Shown: piece by piece, positions 1 to 6,333 of the stretch
Position numbering within the stretch: position 1 is the first letter of the stretch
Layout of the letters: every line of letters starts with the position of its first letter
Origin: Verrucomicrobiota bacterium
GTDB taxonomy: Bacteria > Verrucomicrobiota > Verrucomicrobiia > Limisphaerales > AV2
Length of the DNA stretch: 6,930 nt
Direction: 5' to 3'
Assembly: GCA_003218935.1 (NCBI GenBank)
Contig: QHPA01000195.1
Span: 1-6,930 of the forward strand
Program-made: the position numbers and the translations under genes
The notes under the pieces: generated by a model
What the model was told of the DNA's origin: nothing
Database searches by the model: none
What the model saw: the letters and a program-made list of their open reading frames with translations, nothing else

Positions 1-450
1 CGTCATCTGAAACGTGCCGTGATCGTATTTGGATTTGTAGGTCGAAAAGAAATTCGTCGGCGTGGCGTCGCCGTCGTAATGATACACGCCTCCGCCCCAC
101 CAGCCGAGGTTCGTTTCGCCCTGGAATTTGCAGGTGTTCGACGATTCCTGCCGAGCTTGCATGTCCACCGAGTAACTGATGCGAAAAATTTTCCAGTAAG
201 TCGCTTGGTAATGGGCGCGGTACCGGTCATCGCCGAGTCTGGTGACGACACATCGCAGCCTGCCGTGGTGGCCGTTCTTCCCGCTCAGCCACGATCCTTC
301 CCAGCGGCCCGTGATGTCGTCGCCTGGCGGCGTGGCCCCCGCCTTTTTCCAGTCGCTGTTGAAGGTGGAACAACCGGCCGTCGCGGCGGCCAGCAGCATC
401 ACCCAGAAAGCGGAAGCTGTTGAAAAATGCATTGTGGTTTTCATTGGCAT
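1..450 (-). CDS. Predicted lipoprotein of unknown function, 3' end cut by the window edge
   Basis: The minus strand is open without a stop from the ATG at 450 down to base 1, giving 150 residues; the C-terminus lies outside the window. The N-terminus looks like a lipoprotein signal: MPMKTTMHF, a hydrophobic run FWVMLLAAATAG, then Cys27 as the likely lipidated residue. Thr at -3 makes the lipobox (T-A-G-C) less canonical. In-frame ATGs at 462, 444 and 432 are alternative starts; 450 or 444 places Lys directly before the hydrophobic stretch, and no clear ribosome binding site decides between them. The mature part starts with ITGRWEGSW, then RLRCVVTRLGDDRYRAHY and later GETNLGWWGGGVYHYDG and DHGTF. 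This alternates polar, aromatic and glycine residues in the manner of a small beta-barrel or lipocalin-like fold. I do not recognise a named family. It is transcribed divergently from the glycosyltransferase gene, so it is probably not part of that operon. Confidence 0.8.
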   Translation of the reverse strand, partial: MPMKTTMHFSTASAFWVMLLAAATAGCSTFNSDWKKAGATPPGDDITGRWEGSWLSGKNGHHGRLRCVVTRLGDDRYRAHYQATYWKIFRISYSVDMQARQESSNTCKFQGETNLGWWGGGVYHYDGDATPTNFFSTYKSKYDHGTFQMT

Positions 451-462
451 GAATTCGTTCAT

Positions 463-718
463 CTCTCACAATGACGCGCGCCGCGGCAAAAAGATGCAAA
501 GAATTCGACACCACCTCGCACGATGAACCTCCCTGAGCCTGCAGTTTGTTTTCGCGTCTGTAAAACTGAGCTTATGGTTAAGGCGAGCCTGCCGAAGAAA
601 ATCGGGTGAAATGGGCGGTTCCCTTGCGTGCGACGAACCGATGCCCGATCGGCGCCGAACTTTAAGCGGCGGCCAGTCCCGGCTTGCAGCTTTGTCGGGC
701 GAGCACTAAAAACCGCTG
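463..718. other. Divergent intergenic region, no supported gene
   Basis: This 256-base gap separates the minus-strand lipoprotein gene from the plus-strand glycosyltransferase gene, so promoters for both should lie here. I see no convincing -35/-10 pair on either strand, no long hairpin with a T tract and no ORF with protein-like composition. A short palindromic stretch (CCGATCGG, within 647-655) is the only local symmetry. Confidence 0.5.
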
Positions 719-2375
719 ATGATTCCAAACGAGGACTCGCCGCGCCAACGGTGGTGGTTGGTGGCGCTGACGCTGTTCACGTTCCTCTTTCTCCTCGGCA
801 GCCGTTCGTTGAACGAGCCGGACGAGGGCCGTTACGCCGAAATCGCCCGCGAGATGATTGAACTGGGCGATTGGATCGTTCCGCACTTCTGGTATGTGCC
901 GCACCTGGACAAACCGCCTCTGACGTACTGCGCGGTGGCTCTTTCGATGTCCGTCTTCGGCCAGAACGAATGGGCTGTGCGGTTGCCGCTGGCGCTGGCA
1001 GGCCTCAGCGGGGTCTGGATGAGTTATCTGTTCGGTCGCGCGCTGGGCGGTCCTCGTGTCGGCCTCTGGAGCGCATTGATTCTGCAAAGCTCGCTCCTCT
1101 ACTTCGTCATGGCACGGATGTTGACGACCGACATTATTCTCACCCAATTCGTTGCCTGGGCAGTTTATTTTTTTTGGAGAAGCTGGCGAAGTCTGGAAGA
1201 CGTAGAAGCGAAACAAAAGTTTTTCTTCGCGTGGCATCTGGCGGGCTGGACGGCGGTCGCGCTCGGTTTTTTGACCAAAGGGCCGATTGCCTTTGTCATT
1301 CCACTGGTCTGTCTGGCGACGCTGTCGGTTTGCCGTTGGCATGATGTTCGCCAAAGGAAAGCGGTGTTCGGAGGGGTGATTGCCGGTCTGGCGCTGTTTG
1401 TGGTTCTCGTCGTGCCATGGTTCCTGGCAGTTTTCCATCGCGTGCCGCGGGCGTTCGATTTCATGGTTTACGGCCAGGCGGTGGGACACGCGCTCGGCAC
1501 GACCATCCGGAACCGACGCGGTCCCTTGCTATATTACTTCGCCATTCTCGGCGTCGGGTTCCTGCCGTGGACGTTGCTGCTGGGCTGGCTCTGGCGGCGC
1601 GCGCACTGGCGGAGTCTGGTCGGGCTTCAAAAAGATGCCTGGCTCATGCTGAGCGCCGTGGCCGCAATCACTTTTTGTCTCTTATCGTTACTGCGAGCCA
1701 AACTGCCGGCCTACATCCTGCCGATGTTCCCGACGTTGGCGGTGATGGTGGCTCTGCGTTTCTTCGGTGGCGGGCCGTATCTTAACCCGCCCCAGCCGCC
1801 TGCTTGGACGTGGCGTGTTTGCATGCTCAGTCCACTGGTCTTGATGGTGCTTGTTCCCGTTCTTGTGCCTCCCCTGATTTTCACAAGATCAGTGTGCTGT
1901 TTGCTCGCTTGTCCTCGCACTACTGAATCTCCAGTTTATTGCCGCCAATATGCCTTCGCTGGAAACCAGCCTCAAAAGCAACCAGACGCTCAAACCATTG
2001 GCTGCCGCCTTGCGGGAAAATCATCAGCCCGGCGACACGCTGGTCTGTTGGGGCCGACTGCCGCAAGGCCTGCCGTTCTATGCGTATCCCGTCATTTCGG
2101 CGACACGTCGACCGTATCTCGGCGGCATGGCTCTCGACCAGGTGCCCTTTGAATTTCCAGGCAACCGCGAGCGCTTCGGCGATCTGGTTTTGCCGGACGA
2201 ACTCGCGCTGGTCCAACTGCTCTCTGGGAACCAACGCGTGCTGGTCGTTGGCTTCTCCGGCACCTTTGATCACTTCCAACACTCGATGACAAACAAACCA
2301 CTGCGTCTCATCGTCCGTGTGGGGCAATGGGAATTGTTCAGCACTCCTGATCCGTCTCGCCGGAGATCACAATAA
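719..2375 (+). pseudogene. ArnT/PMT-like membrane glycosyltransferase (GT83 type), frameshifted
   Basis: Enzymes of this family move a sugar from a polyprenyl-phosphate carrier to an envelope acceptor such as lipid A, on the outer face of the inner membrane. The first frame encodes a polytopic protein. A helix at residues 13-27 is followed by the first external loop with NEPDEGRYAE (Asp35-Glu36, the expected metal/catalytic acidic pair), then HLDKPPLTY (62-70), RLPLALAGL, LTKGP (185-189) and RAKLPAYILPMFP (326-338), all typical of ArnT-like proteins. After about residue 386 the family pattern stops and this frame runs on as unrelated sequence to 2152. The C-terminal domain continues one base over: a hydrophobic stretch from about 1893, then SLKSNQTLKPLAAALRE, PGDTLVCWG, RRPYLGGM, VPFEFPGN, RVLVVGF and GQWELFS, ending at the TAA 2373-2375. 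The TGA at 1875-1877 in the second frame sets the left limit of the break; the TTTT run at 1878-1881 is a likely site. Removing one base gives 551 residues, close to the usual ArnT length of about 550, so little seems lost. It may be a true pseudogene or a one-base sequencing error. Confidence 0.85.
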
Positions 2376-2420
2376 CGCGTCCAACCCGACTGATTTTCAC
2401 TTGCGCGCATTGGCGTTTTC

Positions 2421-2531
2421 ATGGATTACACCCTCGGTTTTCACGTGGATGAGCGCGGCAACGCCAGACCGCGGGCAGGTCAAGGCCTGTCGCCACCGGC
2501 GTGGCAGCGGTTCCCGATTGAACTGCGATGA
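2421..2531 (+). CDS. Possible small ORF (36 aa) overlapping the oxidoreductase start
   Basis: An ATG at 2421 opens 36 codons, beginning MDYTLGFHVDERGNARP and ending AWQRFPIELR. The TGA at 2529-2531 overlaps the downstream ATG at 2528 as ATGA, the usual arrangement for translational coupling. There is no clear ribosome binding site in front of it. The composition is plausible for a protein, with charged and aromatic residues and no low-complexity run, but I recognise no family. Part of it coincides with a short hairpin (CAGG 2476-2479 with CCTG 2486-2489) resembling the local repeat style, so it may be chance or the remnant of a longer gene. A role as a coupling leader for the oxidoreductase is inference. 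Confidence 0.35.
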   Translation: MDYTLGFHVDERGNARPRAGQGLSPPAWQRFPIELR

Positions 2532-3517
2532 CTAAAATTCTGTTGCTGGGGTTGGGCCGTTGGGGCGTCAACCATCTGCGCGTGTTGCATTCGCTGCCGG
2601 TCGAACTGTTCGTTTCCGATGTCCGGCCGAAACAACTCGAAGCCGCGCGCAAACTTGGCATCGCCGAGTCCCGTCTTTCGACCAACCACAAAGATTTCAT
2701 GGCGGGCGTCGATGCGGCGGTGGTCGTAACGCCGGCGCAGACGCACTTTGACTTGTGCCGCTCATTCCTCGAAGTCGGGAAAGATGTGTTCGTCGAGAAA
2801 CCCATCACACTCCTCTCGTCCGAAGCGAAACAACTGGCCGAGTTCGCGACAAAAAAACGACGCATCCTGCAGGTCGGGCACATCTTCCGGTTCGATACTG
2901 CTTCGGATTGGCTGCGCTCGACAATTCAAGCGGGGCAGTTCGGCCGCGTGAACATTCTGCGGAGCAATTTCAGCGGTTTCAAACGCCCGCGCAACGACAG
3001 CGGGGTGACCTTCGCGGATGCGATACATTTCGTTGACCTGTTCAATTACCTGCTCGGCGGCCCGCCCATGCGCGTGAGCGCGGTGATGAAAGATTTTCTG
3101 GGGCGCGGCATGGACGACGCGTCGCTGATTTCTCTGGAGTACGAAACGGCACGCGGTACCACCTGGGGTTTGGTCGAGACCAACTATTTTCTGCCCGGCA
3201 AATACCGCGAGGTAACGGTCGTCGGCAGCGAACTGACGGCGGTTTGCGATTACAATGTCTCGCAATACAAAATCAAAACGTTCGCGAACAGACACGTCCG
3301 CCGCGGCGCTGAATTCAAGGCCGAGGAAGGGGCGTTGCACCAAATTGAATGCGCGCCCGAGGAACCGTTGTTGGCGGAGTTGCGGGCATTCGTCGAATCC
3401 GTGCAGACAAGCAAACCGCCGCGCGCCGACGGCTGGGCCGGGTACGACTCCGTCCGCGTGCTCGAAGCCGCGATGGAGTCAGTGAAGACCGGGCGGACGG
3501 TTGAGTTGAAAGGCTGA
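2528..3517 (+). CDS. Gfo/Idh/MocA family NAD(P)-dependent oxidoreductase, probable nucleotide-sugar 3-dehydrogenase
   Basis: This 329-residue protein has the two-domain plan of the family. The N-terminal Rossmann fold starts with ILLLGLGRWGVNHLRVL, with the GxGxxG dinucleotide loop at residues 8-13. The sugar-binding signature VFVEKPIT follows, with Glu90-Lys91-Pro92 (Lys91 being the usual catalytic lysine). The C-terminal alpha/beta domain has DAIHFVDLFNYLLG, with Asp164 and His167 at the positions usually involved in substrate binding. The length is normal and both ends look intact. The GxWGxNHxRV start is the type I associate with UDP-GlcNAc or UDP-GlcNAcA 3-dehydrogenases (GnnA, WlbA). 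With the aminotransferase just downstream, the simplest reading is oxidation of the sugar C3 to a ketone followed by amination. The substrate cannot be told from sequence alone. The start overlaps the stop of the small upstream ORF. No acetyltransferase gene of the WlbB/WbpD kind lies in the window. Confidence 0.88.
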   Translation: MTKILLLGLGRWGVNHLRVLHSLPVELFVSDVRPKQLEAARKLGIAESRLSTNHKDFMAGVDAAVVVTPAQTHFDLCRSFLEVGKDVFVEKPITLLSSEAKQLAEFATKKRRILQVGHIFRFDTASDWLRSTIQAGQFGRVNILRSNFSGFKRPRNDSGVTFADAIHFVDLFNYLLGGPPMRVSAVMKDFLGRGMDDASLISLEYETARGTTWGLVETNYFLPGKYREVTVVGSELTAVCDYNVSQYKIKTFANRHVRRGAEFKAEEGALHQIECAPEEPLLAELRAFVESVQTSKPPRADGWAGYDSVRVLEAAMESVKTGRTVELKG

Positions 3518-3528
3518 TTCTCCTTTGA

Positions 3529-3614
3529 AACCACTGATGAACACGGATGAACACGGATCAAAGGTTTGGCGCGATGCTCTCCTCATCTGTGTTTATCTGT
3601 GTCAATCCGTGGTT
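3529..3614. repeat. Intergenic inverted repeat of the AACCACGGAT...ACACAGAT type
   Basis: The left arm (3529-3564) begins AACCACTGATGAACACGG and contains a tandem GATGAACACG unit. The right arm (3581-3614), read on the other strand, begins AACCACGGATTGACACAG and continues AACACAGATGAGG. The arms are therefore imperfect copies of one unit facing each other across a short GC-rich centre. I know such sequences as dispersed intergenic repeats in Verrucomicrobiota and Planctomycetota genomes. The arms could form a long imperfect hairpin in RNA between the oxidoreductase and aminotransferase genes and might reduce read-through, but there is no T tract to call a terminator. Confidence 0.75.
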
Positions 3615-3629
3615 AAAAACTTCTGATCG

Positions 3630-4718
3630 ATGCAAAAGATTCCGCTCTCCAAATGCTTCGTTAACCACGAAGTCGAAGAGGCCGCGCTGCGCGCGTTGCG
3701 CTCCGGCCAATACATTCTTGGCAAGGAATGCCAGGCGTTCGAGGCCGAACTGGCCGCCTGCACCGGAACCAAACACGCCATCCTCGGTGCCTCCTGGACG
3801 ATGATCGTCTATCTGTTCCACCTCGCGCAGGGACTGAAGCCGGGCGATGAGGTCATAGTGCCGTCGCACACCGCGTTTCCGACGATGGAACCGTTGATTC
3901 ACTGCGGCGCGAAACCGGTGTTCATCGACATCGACGACACCTATTGCTTGGACGTGGAGCAGATTGCATCGCGAATCACGCCGCGCACGGTCGGCATCAT
4001 CCCAGTGCATCTCTACGGTCATCCGGCGAACCTCGACCGCGTGCTCACCATCGCCGCGAAGCACAGGCTCTGGGTGCTCGAAGATTCTGCGCAGGCGCAG
4101 GGCGCGAAATACAACGGCAAGACCGTCGGCTCGATAGGTCACTTCGGCGCCTTTTCATTTTTCCCGTCGAAAAACCTCACGGTGCTCGGCGATGGCGGCT
4201 GTCTCGTGACAAACGATGACGCGCTCGCCGAAAAAGTCCGCATGCTGCGCAACCACGGGCGCAAGGACAAATACCATCATGAGTTGGCGGGGTTCAACGT
4301 CCGTTTCAACGAAATCCAGGGCGCGATTGGCCGCGTGATGCTGAAGCATCTCGACCGCTTCAACGACCATCGCCGCGCTGTTGCCGCGCGATACAACGAG
4401 CGACTGAAAGGCATCGCGATTACGCCGCCAGAGAAACCGTGGGCGCGTGCGGTCTATCACATGTACGTCGTGCGCGTGGAGCGCCGCGATGAATTGCAAA
4501 AGTTTTTGAAGGAACGCAGCCTCGAAACCGGCATTCATTATCCGGTGCCGAACCATCAACAGCCGGCGGTGACAAACAAGTTCAGCGATATTCCGCGCCT
4601 GCTGAAAACCGAGCAGGTGGTCAAAGAGATTCTATCGCTGCCGATTCATGGCGAGATGCCCTTGAGCGATGTGGATCGGGTGTGCGACGCGATTGCGGAG
4701 TTTTACGCACGAAAATAG
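3630..4718 (+). CDS. DegT/DnrJ/EryC1/StrS family PLP-dependent sugar aminotransferase
   Basis: This 362-residue protein has the normal family length and order of motifs. These enzymes transfer an amino group, usually from glutamate, to a keto sugar bound to a nucleotide. Visible features are SGQYILGKECQAFE near the N-terminus and the GDEVIVPSHTAFPT strand-loop (72-85). Next is the acidic pair in VLEDSAQAQGAKYNGK (Glu151-Asp152, which contacts the PLP ring nitrogen), then FSFFPSKNLTVLGDGG with Lys181 as the PLP Schiff-base lysine. NHGRKDKYHHELAGFNVRFN and the C-terminal TGIHYPVPNHQQP complete the pattern. The phosphate-binding turn reads GASWTMIVY rather than the common SGTxAL, so Trp56 replaces Gly. 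The start follows an intergenic repeat and has no evident ribosome binding site. Next to the dehydrogenase it most likely aminates the 3-keto sugar made there, as in GnnB, WlbC or WbpE; an ArnB-like 4-amination is less likely but not excluded. Confidence 0.9.
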   Translation: MQKIPLSKCFVNHEVEEAALRALRSGQYILGKECQAFEAELAACTGTKHAILGASWTMIVYLFHLAQGLKPGDEVIVPSHTAFPTMEPLIHCGAKPVFIDIDDTYCLDVEQIASRITPRTVGIIPVHLYGHPANLDRVLTIAAKHRLWVLEDSAQAQGAKYNGKTVGSIGHFGAFSFFPSKNLTVLGDGGCLVTNDDALAEKVRMLRNHGRKDKYHHELAGFNVRFNEIQGAIGRVMLKHLDRFNDHRRAVAARYNERLKGIAITPPEKPWARAVYHMYVVRVERRDELQKFLKERSLETGIHYPVPNHQQPAVTNKFSDIPRLLKTEQVVKEILSLPIHGEMPLSDVDRVCDAIAEFYARK

Positions 4719-4816
4719 TCCGCTACAATCACGCGATAATTGTGGAATTGCTGTTGAGGAAATAGACCAGCAATGTCGCTACCGCGTTCCGTCAAAGGCA
4801 ATAATTAAATGCTTTG

Positions 4817-5551
4817 ATGAACATTGATTCTCCCGAACTCAGCCTCGTCATCCCGTGCTACAACGAAGAGGGAAATCTGCGCGAGTTGATCAAGGCCATC
4901 CGCGACGCTCTGGAACCGCTCAAACTGCCTTACGAAATCGTGATCACCGACGATTGCAGCGCGGACAAGTCGTGGGAAATGTTGACGGAACTGGCGGCGG
5001 GCGATCCAAGGATTCGCGCGCAGCGCTTCGCGTTCAATTGCGGCGAGTCGGCAGCGAGCTGGGCCGGATTAAAAGCGGCGCGCGGCAAATACCTCGTCAC
5101 GCTCGACGCCGATTTGCAGAACGATCCGCGTGATCTGCCAAAGTTTCTCGAAGCGCTGAAGCAGTTCGACTGCGTTTGCGGTACGCGCATCCAAACCCGC
5201 GGTGAAGGTGACGACTTCATCCGCATTGCATCGTCGCGCATCGCCAACTGGGTGCGGAACAAACTGTCCGGCGAGCGAATTTCCGACGCCGGTTGCACGT
5301 ATCGCGCGTTCAAACGCGAGTGCATCGAGAACCTGAAATTTTTCAAAGGCATGCATCGCTTTCTGCCGACCCTCATCAAGATGGAGGGTTTCACCGTCAC
5401 GGAAATCCCGGTGACCAACAATCCGCGCTTCGCCGGCCAGAGCCATTACGGCGTATGGAACCGGCTGTTCGCCTCGTTCTACGATTTGCTGGCGGTGCGG
5501 TGGATGAAGAAGCGGATGTTCCGCTACCAGATCGCCGAGAAGATCAACTGA
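4817..5551 (+). CDS. Family 2 glycosyltransferase, polyprenyl-phosphate (DPM1/ArnC) type
   Basis: This 244-residue GT-A enzyme would transfer a sugar from a nucleotide donor to a polyprenyl phosphate on the cytoplasmic face of the membrane. LSLVIPCYNEEGNL (9-21) binds the nucleotide, and VITDDCSADKSWE (42-54) is the next strand-loop. NCGESAASWAGLKAARGKY leads to the metal-binding TLDADLQNDP (95-104; Asp97, Asp99). CGTRIQTR, ISDAGCTYRAFKRE and GMHRFLPTL are typical of the DPM1/ArnC group. The segment RLFASFYDLLAVRW (216-229) is only mildly hydrophobic, so it lacks the two C-terminal transmembrane helices of ArnC and is probably peripheral. Where many relatives have a His-x-Pro-Arg motif this one reads NNPRFAGQSHYG. 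I chose the ATG at 4817 over the TTG at 4814 one codon earlier. It could load the carrier lipid used by the ArnT-like enzyme; the sugar is unknown. Confidence 0.9.
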   Translation: MNIDSPELSLVIPCYNEEGNLRELIKAIRDALEPLKLPYEIVITDDCSADKSWEMLTELAAGDPRIRAQRFAFNCGESAASWAGLKAARGKYLVTLDADLQNDPRDLPKFLEALKQFDCVCGTRIQTRGEGDDFIRIASSRIANWVRNKLSGERISDAGCTYRAFKRECIENLKFFKGMHRFLPTLIKMEGFTVTEIPVTNNPRFAGQSHYGVWNRLFASFYDLLAVRWMKKRMFRYQIAEKIN

Positions 5552-5574
5552 GCGACTCGTTGCAACAGAAGTGG

Positions 5575-5642
5575 GACAGGCATCTTGCCTGTCTCGGTCC
5601 AGCAAGTCATAAAATCGAACCAGAACACAGGCGAGACGCCTG
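5575..5642. repeat. Two-hairpin intergenic repeat element
   Basis: The first stem is GACAGGC (5575-5581) with GCCTGTC (5587-5593), 7 perfect pairs around ATCTT. The second is CAGGCG (5628-5633) with CGCCTG (5637-5642), 6 perfect pairs around AGA. Both carry the same CAGGC core, the style of short palindromic repeats scattered between genes in Verrucomicrobiota. They lie between the GT2 stop and the small membrane protein start. There is no T tract, so a terminator is not supported. Confidence 0.7.
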
Positions 5643-5655
5643 CACAACGTTGGCT

Positions 5656-5988
5656 ATGCATCGACTGTTGATCCAATGTCTTAACGGCCTCCTGCTGGTC
5701 ATAATCTTCATCGGCATTCCCGCCATCACGAGCGCGCGGTTCGGGAGCCTGCAGCTTTCGTCCGCTCCGAAAGTGCAATTGCTGACGCTGTGGGGATTGG
5801 GATTGGCGGCGGCCTGTAATTCGAGCGCCGCATTATGGTTAATGAAGGACCGCAAAGACCGGACGCTCTGCTGGAAATGGACATTCGTTTTCGGAGCTTT
5901 GCTTGCGATCGAATGTGCGTATTACAACGGCTGGCTCAATTTCAACTGGCTGAAAAATGCGTTGCAGTGGGCGCAAAATCGTTTTTGA
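5656..5988 (+). CDS. Small integral membrane protein (110 aa), function unknown
   Basis: From the ATG at 5656 the frame encodes 110 residues with three likely membrane helices: roughly residues 4-24 (LLIQCLNGLLLVIIFIGIP), 36-56 (VQLLTLWGLGLAAACNSSAA) and 68-88 (centred on FVFGALLAIECAYY). KDRKDR lies between helices two and three, and the C-terminus (NWLKNALQWAQNRF) is amphipathic. The same frame is open back to 5293, but that part overlaps the GT2 gene and crosses the hairpin repeat, so 5656 is the first credible start. No ribosome binding site is visible. Its place directly after a polyprenyl-phosphate-type glycosyltransferase suggests a partner role, such as anchoring the membrane-lacking GT2 or assisting lipid-carrier handling. 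It has three helices, not the four of ArnE/ArnF-like proteins, and I see no recognisable motif, so this is inference. Confidence 0.72.
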   Translation: MHRLLIQCLNGLLLVIIFIGIPAITSARFGSLQLSSAPKVQLLTLWGLGLAAACNSSAALWLMKDRKDRTLCWKWTFVFGALLAIECAYYNGWLNFNWLKNALQWAQNRF

Positions 5989-6007
5989 CCCGAAATCCGA
6001 ATTGGGG

Positions 6008-6031
6008 AGCACGCCCGCCTCGGGCGTTGCT
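6008..6031. repeat. GC-rich hairpin repeat
   Basis: ACGCCCG (6011-6017) and CGGGCGT (6021-6027) form 7 perfect pairs around CCT. Flanking AGC and GCT (6008-6010, 6029-6031) extend the stem past a one-base bulge. It lies 20 bases after the stop of the small membrane protein. No T tract follows, so it is listed as a palindromic repeat, though it could stabilise the 3' end of the operon transcript. Confidence 0.6.
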
Positions 6032-6063
6032 GAACGCGCCTCGCGTCAGTCGTCTGTCGAACG

Positions 6064-6333
6064 GTGGCCTGGGTGAGGCGTCCAAATCTTTCGATCCGTT
6101 CGGGGTTTGATGACGGTGCTTTCTACGAGGATGAAATGCTAAAGACAGACTTTGTCGATATCGATGGAGATGGGTTTTTGGATTTAGTCTTATCAGGTAT
6201 CATCTGCTTCACCGACGAGAAAGGCGATAAAGTGGTCAGAAGGGAAGCCTTTGTCTGCATCTACAAGTGTTGCGGCAAACAGCGATTTCGGAAGATTTAT
6301 TCCAGTTCTGATTTCGACGTTGAAGTTCGTTGA
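6064..6333 (+). pseudogene. Probable C-terminal remnant of a protein with an FG-GAP/calcium-loop motif
   Basis: The frame ends at the TGA 6331-6333 and contains KTDFVDIDGDGFLDLVLSG. The DxDGDGxxD loop is the calcium-binding pattern of FG-GAP/VCBS repeats and EF-hand-like loops, normally found in larger exported proteins. The part after it (ICFTDEKGDKVVRREAFVCIYK) looks like ordinary protein. The GTG at 6064 is the earliest in-frame start after the upstream stop and the ATG at 6136 is the first ATG, giving 89 or 65 residues. No signal peptide or ribosome binding site is present. Base composition from about 6100 is visibly poorer in GC than the neighbours, and hairpin repeats flank it on both sides. 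The simplest reading is the leftover end of a longer gene truncated by rearrangement; a free-standing small protein is the alternative. Confidence 0.5.

Noticed and set aside
227..514. Minus-strand ORF of 95 codons at the left edge
   Set aside because: It overlaps the lipoprotein gene on the same strand in another frame, and its Arg/His-rich product lacks protein-like organisation; the lipoprotein frame has a proper signal peptide.
662..1489. Long minus-strand ORF (275 codons) opposite the glycosyltransferase gene
   Set aside because: It mirrors the codon pattern of the hydrophobic ArnT-like gene; its product is rich in His, Gln, Arg and Pro and resembles no protein family.
1950..2375. Separate 141-residue gene after the glycosyltransferase
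   Set aside because: Its motifs (WGRLPQGLPFYAYP, YLGGM, GQWELFS) are those of the C-terminal domain of the same ArnT-like protein, and hydrophobic sequence upstream of its ATG continues in frame, so it is the second half of a broken gene.
2762..3343. Minus-strand ORF of 193 codons opposite the oxidoreductase
   Set aside because: It is antisense to a gene with clear family motifs, and its product shows no motif.
3529..3614. CRISPR array
   Set aside because: There are only two imperfect copies in opposite orientation, with no regularly spaced direct repeats or spacers.
3558..4142. Minus-strand ORF of 194 codons opposite the aminotransferase
   Set aside because: It is antisense to a clear PLP-enzyme gene and is kept open by GC-rich codon bias; its end runs into the intergenic repeat.
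5293..5655. N-terminal extension of the small membrane protein into the GT2 gene
   Set aside because: The translation before 5656 is His/Arg-rich shadow sequence and crosses a hairpin repeat; the membrane protein proper starts at 5656.
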